This document shows positions 20,411 to 32,336 of a stretch of DNA of 64,000 bases, piece by piece. The stretch comes from Cydia pomonella. Its lineage: Eukaryota > Arthropoda > Insecta > Lepidoptera > Tortricidae. Each line of letters begins with the position of its first letter. The stretch's first letter is position 1. The position numbers were made by a program, and so were the translations under genes. The stretch covers positions 1,426,001-1,490,000 of the forward strand of contig NC_084719.1 in assembly GCF_033807575.1 (NCBI RefSeq), written 5' to 3'. A model generated the notes under the pieces. That model was not told the DNA's origin. It saw only the letters and a list, made by a program, of their open reading frames with translations, and ran no database searches.

Positions 20411-21564
20411 ATGTTAGCTACATTTAACTTTGTTTATTGCTTTATTGCACAAATAAAAACACGTTCTCATGTCGGGTCAAACAGAGACATTTAATATAAT
20501 CGTGTTAGTGAAGGAGAGATTCATAACTTACAAGAAGAAAAACAAGGAGAATTTTAATCATTAAGTTATTCAATTGCCACATTTACCTTAATTTTGAAAC
20601 ATCTATTAATTTACTGTTTATAAAATATGTATGATTCTAGTTTATTGATGAATCAATCAATTTTGCAAAAAAAATTAAAGGTTAATACTTGTGTAACTGC
20701 GTCAGTTAAAAAACTCTAAATTACAAACAAACAAAAAAATAACCGAATAATTTTCTAATTTTCTCGCTCACTCTGTAATTCAAAGCTAACAGAATGATCA
20801 AACACCCAATCTACTCGATTCAGCGCCAGCGGCAAGCAATCGCCCTATCCGGAACATTCCAAAAACACAAAAACAGCTTATACATAACACTATGAATCAA
20901 GTACGATAACATGCAACGAAAAATCTCAACGAAACTGAACTCTGTACAACGGTGATAAAGTCCATTCCGTTTGAGTTAGTTTCGAGTATCAACGCTAAAA
21001 GGAAGGATCATTTGTTAAAGGTTGCTTTTGTTTGAGTTAAATCGTCAGTAAACAAGAAACGGATTGGTCCTTGATTCGGAGTTTTCCAATTTTCGAGATA
21101 TTATTTTCACTGGACACTGGATATTTTGTTTCTAACTAGATTACGAGTGAAAAGAAACGTTTGTTAAACAGCCAGGACAGGAAAAGTGGATTATAATCTG
21201 CTAAGTCCTAAACCTATTTTTGCAGTTTTGGATTTGGAACCTCCTTTTATTCCATTTTAGCACAAAGTACAATTTGAATTTGTCCTTTTAAAAGGACATT
21301 GGGAAGGAGGATAAAAGCAAATGCACTGTTTGTTGCACAAGTGCTGTAATGTAATGCAGCAATTATGTAAATGGGTAATAATGGGCACAATGGTTAGTTT
21401 TATTGTCGAGTTTCATACGGTTGTTTATAATTGCCTGTACACTCCAATTATTTCAATTAAATTTTGCTGTTAACTTAATGCAATTGTTCCTTTTCCGTAT
21501 TTTAGTAGTGAATAATATTTACGGCAAAATACTTTTCTGCAAAAGCAAAATTGTTTTTACATCT
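20411..21564. other. No gene recognised
   Basis: AT-rich unassigned DNA without repeats shared elsewhere in the window, as far as I could see. Confidence 0.5.
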
Positions 21565-21630
21565 AATCCTGGTAATGCCATTTATTCGTGTGATGATCAC
21601 AGATATTTCGTTCCTGAGATATGGTTTTTC
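21565..21630 (+). mobile_element. SINE-1 internal fragment
   Basis: Matches the early body of SINE-1 (aatcctggtaatgccattta, tcgtgtgatgatcacagata, tcctgag). Head and tail are lost. Confidence 0.6.
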
Positions 21631-21717
21631 AATTTTTTGCAGCAATTCATCACTGCTGATCGCTGATCGATCCTCGATCAGCTTAAAATTAAGACCTAAT
21701 TGTCCACAATATGTCTG

Positions 21718-21990
21718 CAGCAAATACTGGCATATTTCGGCCACATATTGCGAAGGGGAGAGGAGAGCCTGGAAAAGTTAATAGTGTTCGGGAACACGGA
21801 TGGCAAACAAGCCAAAGCTGATCTCCCACCAGGTGGACAGACCAGCTAAAGAACTCATCATACTCTAAGTTTTGCTCTATAGTGAATGATGCGATGAACA
21901 GAAGCCGATGGATTCAAATCATACACTCCAGATGTAGGTCAAATGGTGATGACTATGATCCTCAGCCATAAGGGAATGACCAGAGAGAGA
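21718..21990 (+). pseudogene. LINE remnant: C-terminus of an RT ORF, frameshifted
   Basis: One frame reads LAYFGHILRRGEESLEKLIV; a second, a few codons later, reads SPTRWTDQLKNSSYSKFCSI, then MNRSRWIQIIHSRCRS and a DDYDPQP terminus before a stop. Together they match the order GH..RR...LEKL..G...G, then P.RW.DQ......, then A..R..W..I, seen at the C-terminus of several insect LINE proteins. At least one frameshift separates the parts, so it is dead. Confidence 0.65.
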
Positions 21991-23375
21991 GAGAGCATCA
22001 CTGCAAATCGCCAGCAGTAACATAGTAATCTCTATTGATGCAAGGAACGTCAAATTTAAACCTATATATCTGGATAAAATGTCCTTTTTGGCGTCCCTTG
22101 CCGCAAAGTCTGCAATCTGCAGTATTGCTTTGTAGCAATCCTAATGCAGCATTGCTACCCAATCTCAAGCCCACTATCCAACCACAATAAACTAATAAAC
22201 TTTTCACCAATTAATCAATAAAATGATATTCATATTATTTCATCTTCAAGTTATTATATTACATTTTCATATTGATACCTACAGATTGTATAATTCCAAT
22301 CAATTAGATATTTCAAAGCGTTTATGAATACAGAAATAGAAATTAATTTCAAATTGAGAACCAATGCTTAGTTGCTATACGTTCGTTTAGAAACAGATAT
22401 TTCAATATTGCAAATGAACAAACCAATTTATTATAGATCATTAATTTTCTATTTCACTAAAATATATTAATATTGAATATTTCTCGATTTCACTGCTGAT
22501 AGCGCTACCAGATGCTTTTAAATAAGAGGACTTATTAAGACTAATTATCTCAGAGTATCACAAAAACTGGAAACTCTCAAAAACAATAATCAGACACCTG
22601 GTTTAGTTAAAACTGTTGTGAATATACAATGTTCAAAAATATGTACCATTACATACACATAACAAAGTAAGAAAGTAGAAAGTTCCTGACGTTTTGTACT
22701 TACTGTTTCGTAGGACTTCTTAGTAAAAAGCCACAAAGGATGAATCAATTCAAAAACTACAAGGTACAAAAAATGTATCAAAAAGATGCCGACCATAAAT
22801 TTATTTTCATTTCTCGTACTTTGAAAGTGAGTCGTTATTGTTCTAAAAAGTGCAGAAAATAATATGTTTCTGCACTAGAGCGATTTACTTTCCCAGTACG
22901 TTTTTTTCGGACTGCCTTTCATCTCTTGGTTAACTATCTATTATCCCTAATTTATTTTTTGATTCTATCACGCAGAGACACTCCAAGCATCGCTCTCTCC
23001 ATCACACGCCTAGTAACTCTGAGCCGCGTTAAAAGACTATCTCAAACATCAAAATTAGATGAAAAAAACTATTTTAATACAAATGTTCCCACTTCGAACC
23101 GCCATCTATAATCCACACTATTCAAACTTCACACGCATCCAAGTTGCACTGCGGCGTTTATTTATCAATGCGACGGCGATACCGACGGCTTAGTTAAACG
23201 AGTTTGGAGCAAGTCTGCCAATAGTTATGAAGTTCGCCGCAGTTAACTGACTGCCCGTGGCTAGAGGCCCACGCGACAAGAAAATTATTAATGTATACCC
23301 AGGACAGTAAAGTTATGGCCGTCAAGATTGAGTTAACTTTAGGATTAAGTTGCTCAATTAAAATTGTAGTCAAGG
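21991..23375. other. No gene recognised
   Basis: AT-rich DNA. A gcagtattgctttgtagcaa palindromic patch near 22118 resembles 7540..7730. No coding frame is supported. Confidence 0.5.
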
Positions 23376-23378
23376 TTT

Positions 23379-23507
23379 TGTCAAACGTAAAAATATGGGT
23401 GCACACAAGTTGCTTAAAATATGTCCAATAGCTCTTAAGTCGACGAATTACGAGCTATGAGACATATTTTTGAGTAAGTTGTGTGCACCCATATTTTCAC
23501 ACTTGAC
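23379..23507. mobile_element. Hairpin MITE (129 bp)
   Basis: Arms of about 55 bp pair nearly end to end: gtcaaacgtaaaaatatggg and tgcacacaagtt, against aagttgtgtgcacccatatt and ttcacacttgac. The loop, near cttaagtcgacgaattac, is only about 18 bp. Non-coding; it is foldable as one long stem if transcribed. Confidence 0.8.
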
Positions 23508-23681
23508 GATTCCATATCACAATGACATTTAATATGGAAGCTATCAAAATGTCAAAAAATCGAGAAGCAACTTGATTTTGACTATTACTTGCGGCAGTAA
23601 CGCACTCAGCGCTAATATCACGCTACAATAGTGCTGCAGTAATGCTGCCGACTACAATTGAAACTGTATTAATAATAATAA

Positions 23682-23745
23682 ATAAATAAATATTATAGGA
23701 CATTATTACACAAATTGACTAAGTCCCACAGTAAGCTCAATAAGG
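23682..23745 (-). mobile_element. SINE-1 3' tail fragment
   Basis: aggacattattacacaaatt, then gtcccacagtaagctcaata, matches the reverse complement of the SINE-1 tail. Confidence 0.7.
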
Positions 23746-23751
23746 CTTTGT

Positions 23752-24290
23752 TTTATTGCACAACAGAAAATTTTTCGTACAAAAGGTGGACTTAATTCCT
23801 AAAAGCATTCTGTACCAGTCACCCTTAGGGCAACGCAGAGAGATTGTAAGCAGTGCTACTCATCACAAAAGGTAATCTGAAATTTTACATACATAAGGAA
23901 CAACATAAATTAATACAGAATATAATACATACAATTAACATAATATACTTAATACATATAATACATACAATAAATATAATTTATATACACTAAATAAATA
24001 AATAAAAACAAACAAAGAAAGGACGTACAGATTCCTTAAAAGCAAATTTATTAAGGGCATTTTTGATATTAAGGGGAAGTCCATTCCAAGGGCGCGCCAC
24101 CTGCTCACAGAATGAGTTTGATATGAAGCCAGTTCGATGTGGGGGGATGAATAAAGACATATTGCCAGAAAAGCGGAGCTGATGGTCACGAAAAACGCCG
24201 TAAAACTAAAATAGCGACTTGAGACACAGGTGAATGTGGAACATTGAGAAGAGAATATAAAGAGTAAAGCATGCAAACACTACGTTTCTA
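23752..24290 (-). pseudogene. LINE-D remnant: RT C-terminal segment and 3' UTR
   Basis: The 3' end at 23752 (ttttattgcacaacagaaaa, then gtggacttaattcctaaaag) is a diverged LINE-D tail. Upstream on the minus strand, 24150 down to the stop at 23990..23992 encodes FISNSFCEQVARPWNGLPLN, then ALNKFAFKESVRPFF. The NSF..Q..R.WN.LP pattern is typical of jockey/CR1-type LINE C-termini. Only the last 50 or so codons remain. A longer 113-codon frame over the same place is in a different frame and is not the real one. Confidence 0.65.
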
Positions 24291-26076
24291 GGCTGAATCC
24301 TAACGGTAATTTTCCGATTCAATCAGAAAATTAGCGGTTCGGTCTTTAACTTTTAGTATGTGCAGAAAAATGACGTACTCGTATATCTAAGTGATATAAC
24401 AATACGACACGGCTACACCTATAAGTAGTTTCAAAGTCCGGTACCTGCCTATTCTACAGTTTCAGAATAGATATTAGTTGGTTTTGTTACACGTCAGCAG
24501 GGAAAACGGATAGCTGGCTCGGCAAAACATCAGTGGAATACCAATTATGCTAATTTTGGTTGGCGCAAATTAGGAGTGTAGTGGGATTTGGATCTAGCGG
24601 AATTATGACGGGATGGTTTTACAAATTATTATGAATGAAATTTCATCAAGCGCGTTATTTAACACAAAAATATTTAATTTTACATTTAGTTACGTAACAA
24701 GGTCATTTAAGTTCACAGCGTATAATATAACATTTAAAACTTTTGCGTTTTTAATACACTTTAAAACCGGGTCTATCAATACCAATGAAACCTGCGTCGA
24801 AACGTCGGAAATAAAGGTAACAATATAAATTCGCGATAGACATAAAAATATCAAATATGTGTTGACAGCGCATAATGTTGAAAAATATTATGTACCTAAA
24901 CATCTGTTTTATTGATATCAAATTAGGAAAGAACGTAGAAAGTAGCTCATGATTTCAGATGAATTTATATCAACTTTGCCACAGGACCTAATGTATTAAA
25001 CGTCGCAAAATAATGAAAATGTGAATTAATCACAACGTCTAGCAACGTCTAGATTTTTTTTGTGATGTGTCGGTATTATCTAAGACGTACCTTCATAATT
25101 AAAGGACGTTTTTTTAAAAAGGGTGCAACAAGACGACTAACAAAAAGATCTTCATCTCTCTTTCTTTCTCTCTTTGGAAGACAAAAAAGCAGTTGGTCGA
25201 ATTACGATGTTTTTCATTCTGCATCCAAACTCTCTAAGTTTGGCGAGGCAGAAAACAATTTGCTAATCTTCTTCTTTAGGTATTTAAATAAAAGTAAAGA
25301 AACAATTTGTACATATTCGGGTAGTTGCAACATTTATTAACCAACCAAATACAAAACCGACTCAGTCAGGACTTTAACCAACATTATTTGTTCATGTAAT
25401 ATTTTCATCTACCCTCAACTGGCTTACGGAGCCATTTGAGGGTATGTTTTGTTTACTTTTATTTAAATAACTAAATATACAGAGTTTATATACAGCCGCA
25501 AACCTAAAGCTGTGTTTATAATAGCATAAACTAAAAGGTCACCGAACTGCAACAAAATCCCCAATCCATTAGCACAAAGCACAAACTGGATCCCACCAAC
25601 TGTTCACAATTAACGTTAAAGTAAACCTGGTTAGTCGAATGCGCAAGTTTTTAATAAGACCCGTGTGCAGAACCCTTTTAATGAAGGGCTTAAAGATATA
25701 TGGACGCCAATTCTATTTTCACAATTTGATATCCGATTCATCTTAAAGCCCGACCAGAAATATATGATCATTATCAAGAGGGTGCTGTTATTCTCATGTA
25801 TAAGGTGACAGATCAGTTTAGTATGAAAAATTTAGTTACATAGAAATTCCGCGACATGGCGCGTGGTCATATATTACTGGTCAGGCTTTAATATGATACT
25901 AGCTTAAGTCAGCGTGACCGCTTTACGATCGCAGATTTAAATTGTTGGTTAATTTAGGGTTCAAGCTAATTTGTTTGTCAATACTAACGGTATGAAATGT
26001 CCAATGTAAAGTTTACTTGGTTTACCCTAATTGGTTTAACAATTAAAATCCGTGACTGTACCAATCAGCGTAAGTC
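24291..26076. other. No gene recognised
   Basis: AT-rich unassigned DNA. A short inverted pair (ccctcaactggcttac / gccatttgagggta) lies at 25414..25446. Confidence 0.5.
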
Positions 26077-26143
26077 GCTAACGCAGATACATACGTAAAG
26101 ACAAAAAAAAAGAAGAAGCCTTTACTTGTGTATCTGCGTTAGC
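26077..26143. repeat. Short hairpin
   Basis: gctaacgcagatacatacgt, then aaag, pairs with ctttacttgtgtatctgcgt, then tagc, across a 19-base A/G-rich loop. It is probably a minimal MITE remnant. Confidence 0.7.
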
Positions 26144-26804
26144 ATTGCAACAAATGGCATGTAATTTTAGATCGTCCGCTAAGTAGGGGCAGCGAAATAA
26201 ATCGAACGATCAAATGCCGCAATATTATCGCAAATTGCGCGCGATTATCAGCGACGTTTCGTGAGGCTGTAATGTAATTAGGAGTCGTGTCTTAAGGCAT
26301 CTCGCTCGTATTCATTGGTGCGCGTGAGATGGATTATGCTCAAAATCGTATCATTATAAAATCAAAACCTTATCAAATTGCTAAAATTGTAGAATCGGAC
26401 GTCGTGGGATAATCCGAACTCGAAACTATACGGGCACGTGAACGAGTTATGAATGAAATTCAAACCTGTTCGGGTAAGTAATTGGGGATTTCCAAGTAAT
26501 CCTGTGAGTGGTATTTTGTTTTGTTTAGCTGTTTAAATATGTAAAAGCGTTTAAGCAAATGAGGTTAATAATCGAAGCAATTGTAATTACGAGTATGAAC
26601 AATAATTGAAGATGGATATTGATAGATAGATTTTTTATTTATTAAATATGGTGCTGTAATAATAGATTTATTGCACAAAAATAAAAATTTGAATCCTTCT
26701 TCATCTGAATTCAGCGCCATGTTTTCTCAACAACAACATGACCATGGGATTTTTTTTTATACAAGTATAGAAGATTTTATGTTTATTAAAATATCATAGA
26801 AGGG
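26144..26804. other. No gene recognised
   Basis: AT-rich unassigned DNA. Confidence 0.5.
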
Positions 26805-26990
26805 AGAGTTGGAGCAAATAGGAAGAAGGGAAGACCAAGAAGAAAGTACATGAATCAAATAAAGGAAAAACTCAACATTGTGTCGTATCAGGCTGTCACA
26901 AAAAGGCAGAGGAGCGCCAAACATGGAAATTGCTCCACCGACAAGAGAAGAAGAGTAAATATGATATGATAATGATGAGAGAAGACCGAG
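26805..26990 (+). pseudogene. LINE remnant: RT C-terminus, frameshifted
   Basis: One frame encodes GRPRRKYMNQIKEKLNIVSY and QAV; the next frame continues with AEERQTWKLLHRQEKK. The pattern GRPR..Y..QI......SY..V...A..R..W..L is a LINE protein C-terminus. The frameshift lies in an A run near 26901. An atgatatgataatgatga tail follows. Confidence 0.6.
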
Positions 26991-28883
26991 GATCAATTCA
27001 TTTAGTGGTTAGTTACTTAGTAGATGCGGCGCAGTCGGCCTTCCAGTCCTAGGTCCTTAAAAACTGATCAACCGAAACATGTCTAGACTGAATAATACGT
27101 AAGTATCCCGTTTAAGATATTTTTATCTATACACATATCATAAACCCTCTATGATGCCTCCAAAATCCGTAAATAATGGCTAACATTACGATAAACTGTT
27201 TTGTTACAAAAAAAATCTTATCCGTGATGATGTTGTAATTGCTTCATGACTACATCAAAATCGACGTGGTTATACATTCAAATTTGGAACATCTCGGGAA
27301 AAAAAAGCAATTCGATTTGACCTCTATTCTAATATCAGTCGAGATGCCTTTTTGTTCGGAATTAAATCTCAATTGCTACAATTTTGACATATCTCGCATG
27401 TTAGTTTGTATCGAATGATACGGAAATAGGCCCCAGACTCTAGTTTGTCTGTGAATTAAAAAAAAACTACGAATGCGTGACATGCGTGAATTTTTTTTTC
27501 ATTTACCGCCATTTGACGTGCAGTTATCTTTTAATTAGTTTTAAGTATAAAATGAATATGTTTTGTTGTTTTTAAAGTAACTATTGCAAAAGGTGCGTGT
27601 AAAATGAGCGATAAAAATATTTCGGTGACGCCACCACATATCCGCGAGTTCCGCCAAGAGAGCAAAGATGCTCAACGTTGGCTGTAATTTGGGTTCGTGA
27701 ATATATCATAGAAAGTTTATAATATGTGTGTAGATAAAATAGTGTATGTAACTGTACATAATTAGGCATTAAAACACTCGTGTTTATGCCTTTTATTATG
27801 TAGCAGTCACATAAACTAATATTACACGTACGGGAGTTTTGTAGTTAAAGGTACAGTTATATCCAAAAATTCGAGAGTAAAGTAACAACTAACATTGTAA
27901 CAAGTTATCTTTCTGGATACTCCTTTTACAGTTATGTTCATAAAATTCTGATCGAAATACGATTTATTTCAAAGCAGTTAAAAATATCTTTGCGAATGTA
28001 GAAATGGATGTCGTTGTTAAAACTCAAGGGACTTTCAAGTTTTCAAATAAAACTTTTGTCTTGTAACGTTCACTATGCGATTATTTTCTGACTTTTGGTT
28101 CAAGCAGTTTCCAAATTACTTTTAAGATTGTTTTGTTCTACATTTTCATGAATACCGAAAAAAAAAACAACTTATTAAGAATTGCCATACCTACTCATTG
28201 TGGGGATCAGGCAACGAGAGAAATGCCTTCATTCCTGTATGTAGTTCTTAAATTACACAGTAAAGAATCCTATTCATTACATAATTAAAGATGGATACCT
28301 TTTCAAACAAACCAATGATTTTTATTAAAAATATTAGGATTTTTAAATAATAGTTTTCTCGTTTATAAGTGGATTTGTTTTTAATTGAAAAAATGGATCT
28401 AATGGATCCCAAACAGATACTATTTATTTGGGTTCAAATTTCATTCCAGGTTAATGTGGAGAGAAGAGCTGGCTACATGGAGAAAAATATTCCAATAGGT
28501 AATTCAGAAACGTTATTTTAAGAGTTCGAACACATCACACGATACGACGTTGACGTAGGACGGTGTGTCGTCGTGTTATGTCGCAATTACGTGTGTGTAA
28601 ATATTTTGTCTCTCATCAATATTGCAGTAATTTTCCTTTAAAAATAAGCACTATTATTTTTCAGTAACAATTATTTTTTAATAGCTTACAAAATTAGCTT
28701 TAAGATAGACCCAATACCATCGTCTTCCGAGCGACGGCGTCTAGTCAACTACATATATGGCTGCTGCTCAACGCAAAGTCGGTGCAACTGCGGAGCGACA
28801 CCATTTTCCATAGCGCTGACTAGACGTCGACGTTGAAAAGACGCTAGTGTGGATGTCTCAATAAATTAAATAAAAGTACTCAC
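26991..28883 (-). other. Probable first part of the intron downstream of the receptor exon; no other gene
   Basis: The minus-strand splice donor at 28883 opens into this AT-rich DNA. A GC-richer patch at 28545..28860 has direct and inverted cgtcg-containing words but no frame I can support. I found no second receptor exon. Confidence 0.5.
28878..28883 (-). promoter_or_regulatory. Splice donor of the receptor exon
   Basis: The minus strand reads gtgagt directly after the GTT (Val 62) codon, a consensus 5' splice site. The position fits a phase-0 junction after LIDV. Confidence 0.8.
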
Positions 28884-29069
28884 AACATCGATAAGCTGAC
28901 TGAGCCGTAGCCCCATCTTGACGGTGAGTCGGTCCGAGTTGTTGCCGACGGGCCGGATCAGTCGGTTGTAGTTGGACAGCAGGTCGTCGTACAAGCGCTT
29001 CGCATCAGGGTTGGCGACGCTCAGGCGACTCCACACGCACAGGAGTCCGACCACCAGCGCCAACACCAT
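28884..29069 (-). CDS. nAChRalpha1: Nicotinic acetylcholine receptor alpha subunit, first coding exon
   Basis: Encodes the first 62 residues of a ligand-gated cation channel subunit of the synaptic membrane. The start ATG is at 29069..29067. Residues 1-19 (MVLALVVGLLCVWSRLSVA) form a signal peptide. The mature protein starts NPDAKRLYDDLLSNYNRLIR and continues through a VGNNSDRLTVKM segment to LSQLIDV, the conserved N-terminal helix and first strand of insect alpha subunits. The GNNSDRLTVKM segment points to the alpha1 type; that choice among subunits is from memory and less certain than the family. Right after the last GTT codon stands gtgagt (28883..28878), a strong donor. Upstream, ttgttgttccag ends at 29088, giving a 19-base 5' UTR piece in the same exon (29087..29070). 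The exon is GC-rich and intact amid AT-rich DNA. The remaining extracellular domain, Cys loop and membrane segments are not in view. Confidence 0.88.
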
Positions 29070-29087
29070 CTTAGGCTAACACCACCC

Positions 29088-29101
29088 CTGGAACAACAAA
29101 A
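29088..29101 (-). promoter_or_regulatory. Splice acceptor upstream of the receptor start codon
   Basis: The minus strand reads ttttgttgttccag ahead of ggggtggtgttagcctaag and the ATG. A T-rich tract and the terminal CAG make a plausible acceptor, implying at least one untranslated exon further upstream (higher coordinates). Confidence 0.6.
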
Positions 29102-31189
29102 ATGTTACTTATAAAAACCTTGAGACTTGCAGATGTTTTCAATTTGTGAATAATTTATATGTAAAATTTAGTAAACGAGCAGACGAGCCTCCTGGTGGGA
29201 AGAAATTGCTCATGGACATAAGCTACGAGTACATTTGAGGAGCCACTTAAGAATTGCTGAGTCTTGAGAACCTTGAATACCTGCTTCTTGAAGAACCCCG
29301 TATGATACAGTAAATACCTCAGGAGCAAGGCACCTCAAAATTAAGACACACTTATCAAAACAAGTTAAGCTTATTAAGCATCTAAAACTAAATTTCTCAG
29401 GTAAAAGAGTATTTTCTGATATCATTTTCCTAATTTCATTACAAATCAACCTTTATTTTGCAATATATCATAAAAAATATACACTTTTGTGTATCCTCTA
29501 TACATATATTTTTGTTACCTATATTGGAGGCAAATTAAACTTGAATGGACTATTTTATAAACTCGTTAAAAACAGTTTATTTTAATACATGTTTTGCCAA
29601 TAGCAAGTTAAATAAAGATAGAGGTATGTGAATTAATAGAGACCAAAACGTTGCCTTGATACAGAGGTCTACATCCATTATTGATGATAATAAACATCAG
29701 GTACCTATTCCAAAAAAATCTTATATTCCTTTTTTCTGGTATAATAATATGATAATAATGCCAGCAAGATCAAAAAGTTTATTTACCAAACAACAAGCAA
29801 ACTATACAAAGCGTAATTAATCTCTCATCTTAATGTATCTGTTTACATATTGCTTTTTTGCTGCCAGAACAAAAGATAAGATACTAATTCAAGAAAACAA
29901 TAGGCATCCTCATTTCCAAGAGATCCCACCTCAATTTACGCGTCACTGTAACTTAAACCTAACGAGGAACGGATAAGGTTGGTTTTTGCTTAAATACCGG
30001 TAGTTTTTATAATGTTTTGATGGTATGGAATACAAATGTATGTATCCACACTGGGCCTGTGGCTTCGTACCGACACTAGCGGGTCGGATTACGTTAGAGT
30101 CGTACTTAATTAAGAGATAAGGTCCAGATAAGCCGTAGTGGAGCCCTCGTGAATCAATCTGGGCGGAGTGCAATAACACTTAAGTGGTTACAAGTAGTTG
30201 CACTCGTATGTTGTTTATCGTGTATGTGTGTGTAATTAAGTACAATAACTTAACAATATTAACCATGCCTTTATTATAGGCCGGTTAAGAATGGAAAAAA
30301 GTTAATAAAATCGGCACTAGAGTTGAGACTTGAGATCAGGCACACATTCACACAACAATATGTAAAGTGAACATGATTAAGTTTTGCAATTGACACGAAA
30401 CGCAAGGAGAAAATTTATAAACTCAACAACAACAACAATACACACTAATCAAACAACAATAAACACTGATCAATGTGTAAACATATCCAATGTGAAAGCT
30501 AACTACACCTATCCTTACGCCACACTTTCCCATATTGACCTTAGGAGTAACACAAGAACCTCAACACGCTTTCCTATATTGACCCTAGGAGTAGCGAGAT
30601 TTCAAAATTTCATGGTTAAAAATCACAGCCACTCATTAATTCTGTATCGTTTTCTTACTAGTAATTGTTGTAATTTTGTCATGCGGATACTACATTTTTA
30701 TTTTCCTCTCTTCTGCCTACACCCATGCATTTTGCCCCAAAAGCCAGTGACATGTTATGCAAATTGCCCCAAAGCCAAAAGCAACCAGCTACCGGTTTCC
30801 CCAACACACGGCACGTTCACGTTTCCCAATAAAAACATAAAAGCCTAACTTCAAAGATTCAATTTTTTCCACAGCCAGGGCCAGTCCCTCTGGGAAGTTG
30901 AACCCTTTTATGTTAATGGAAAAGCGTACCTCATAGCTTCAAGGCAGCTATGATATTTCCGACTATTGTTTTTGATTCCAAGCCTTATTTTAAATAAAAG
31001 CATGGAACTGCTTTGTAGCGTCTAAGTGGGCTTTTAAAATAAGGTAATTAGAGAACAGGAAAATTAAGTAATTAAAGGATCTTTGGATTAATATTTAACA
31101 GAAGTTTGATCTTATTTCCAATTTCAGTCGAACAACGAACATTTTCAACATCATCAGTGTCATGTCATGTCAGTGAATAAATAATGATT
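29102..31189. other. Likely 5' UTR intron of the receptor gene; no gene recognised
   Basis: AT-rich. A 154-codon plus-strand frame at 30384..30848 starts at ttg, has low-complexity Thr/Asn-rich composition and no domain, so I do not call it. Around 30528..30600 a partial duplication (atattgaccttaggagtaac / atattgaccctaggagtagc) is visible. Confidence 0.5.
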
Positions 31190-31550
31190 TATTTATTTAT
31201 TAGAAGAGAGGATGGCAGCCTTAGACTCCGCAAAAACATCGAGATTGAAGATCCTGTCGCTACACCCAATATTGTCGGAGAAACAAAAGCTCACCGTCTC
31301 CGCTGGCTTGGCCACGTTTTGAGAATGGAGGAGGATCGCGGCGCTAAAAGGGCATACCTGGGATGCCCGGAAGGGCGGAGGCCTATCGGACGTCCCAGAT
31401 ATCGCTGGGGCGATGCTGTTGAAGCGGACTTGCGCGATCTCCAGGCCGATAACTGGCGGGAGATGGCACAGGATCGAGACAACTGGCGTGTACTCGTGTC
31501 GGAGGCCAAGACTCATTTTGGGTCGCTGCGCCATTAAGTAGCAGTAGTAG
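31190..31550 (+). pseudogene. LINE remnant: C-terminus of an RT ORF, intact to its stop
   Basis: The frame to the stop at 31535..31537 encodes KAHRLRWLGHVLRMEEDRGA, then YLGCPEGRRPIGRPRYRW, DAVEADLRDLQADNWREMAQ, then DRDNWRVLVSEAKTHFG. This is the classical C-terminal segment of R1/RTE-like LINE proteins (RWLGH..RM, GRP..RW.D.V..DL, NWRE.AQDR..WR.LV.EAKTH). About 110 codons survive with no break, which suggests moderate age. The tail reads agtagcagtagtagta. The catalytic domains are missing. Confidence 0.75.
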
Positions 31551-32052
31551 TATTTAATCACAACACAATACCTTTCACGCAAAAGTACAGTACTTCAATC
31601 TCCATTAAAAAAATATAAGATTGTGGATCCGTTATAGTAAGCATAAAAATTACGCTCACATTTCAAATTCCACTTTAAAAGGAATGCCATTCTGTATCAT
31701 TTGAAAAAAAAAATTATACAACTCACGTGAAATTAAAAACCTGACCGCATCAACGCCAAACCTAGATCCGTCTCTTTGTCAATACAAATAAGTGTGGTTT
31801 TCAAACGACATTTCTAACACTCTAAAGGGATAACTGGGATTTCTGATTTAAAAGCCTCATGATTTATTTTTAAACGAACTAAACCAAATCCTATTTGGCT
31901 CGCGGTTCGCTCGTATTTAATTTAGTTTCTCTACACGGAAAATGTGAAATATTTTTTACGGTGTTCGTAGGCTTTTACATTATGAAGACTGTGCAGTTGG
32001 TAGTTACACTATCCATAATGTTAAAAATATATACGCATCATACAATGGTATC
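31551..32052. other. No gene recognised
   Basis: AT-rich unassigned DNA. Confidence 0.5.
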
Positions 32053-32336
32053 CAAGAGACGCCAGAAAGAAAAGCACGAGAAGCAGTGGCCAGCAGAAGA
32101 CGCGCTGGAAAGACAATAAAACTGGCAGGCAAAACATGGGAAAGAACAGCTAGAAACCGTCACAAATGGCGTGATATGGAGGAGGCCTTTGCCCGAAACT
32201 GGGCGTTCAAACGAACATAGCATGCATTAACGAAACAAATACCTATTAAAAATGTCTATAGATAGTATAAATTAACGAAGGTAGAAACTGTAAAACGTTT
32301 GGAATAAAGAGCTTTAATAAACAATAATAATAATAA
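32053..32336 (+). pseudogene. LINE remnant: RTE-like C-terminus with (taa)n tail
   Basis: The frame ending at the stop 32218..32220 encodes VASRRRAGKTIKLAGKTWER, then TARNRHKWRDMEEAFARNW. The W...A.NR..WR.MEEAF pattern matches the remnant at 5345 but the sequence is a different copy or subfamily. The 3' UTR ends tttaataaacaataataata. A 74-codon frame overlapping it is in the wrong frame. Confidence 0.7.

Noticed and set aside
1..28877. Downstream exons of the receptor gene
   Set aside because: I looked for the next conserved extracellular segments on the minus strand by eye and saw none; without an aligner I cannot exclude a short exon.
30384..30848. 154-codon open frame on the plus strand
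   Set aside because: Starts at ttg, Thr/Asn-rich with no domain, no splice or start context, and lies in the presumed receptor intron. AT-rich chance frame is the simpler reading.
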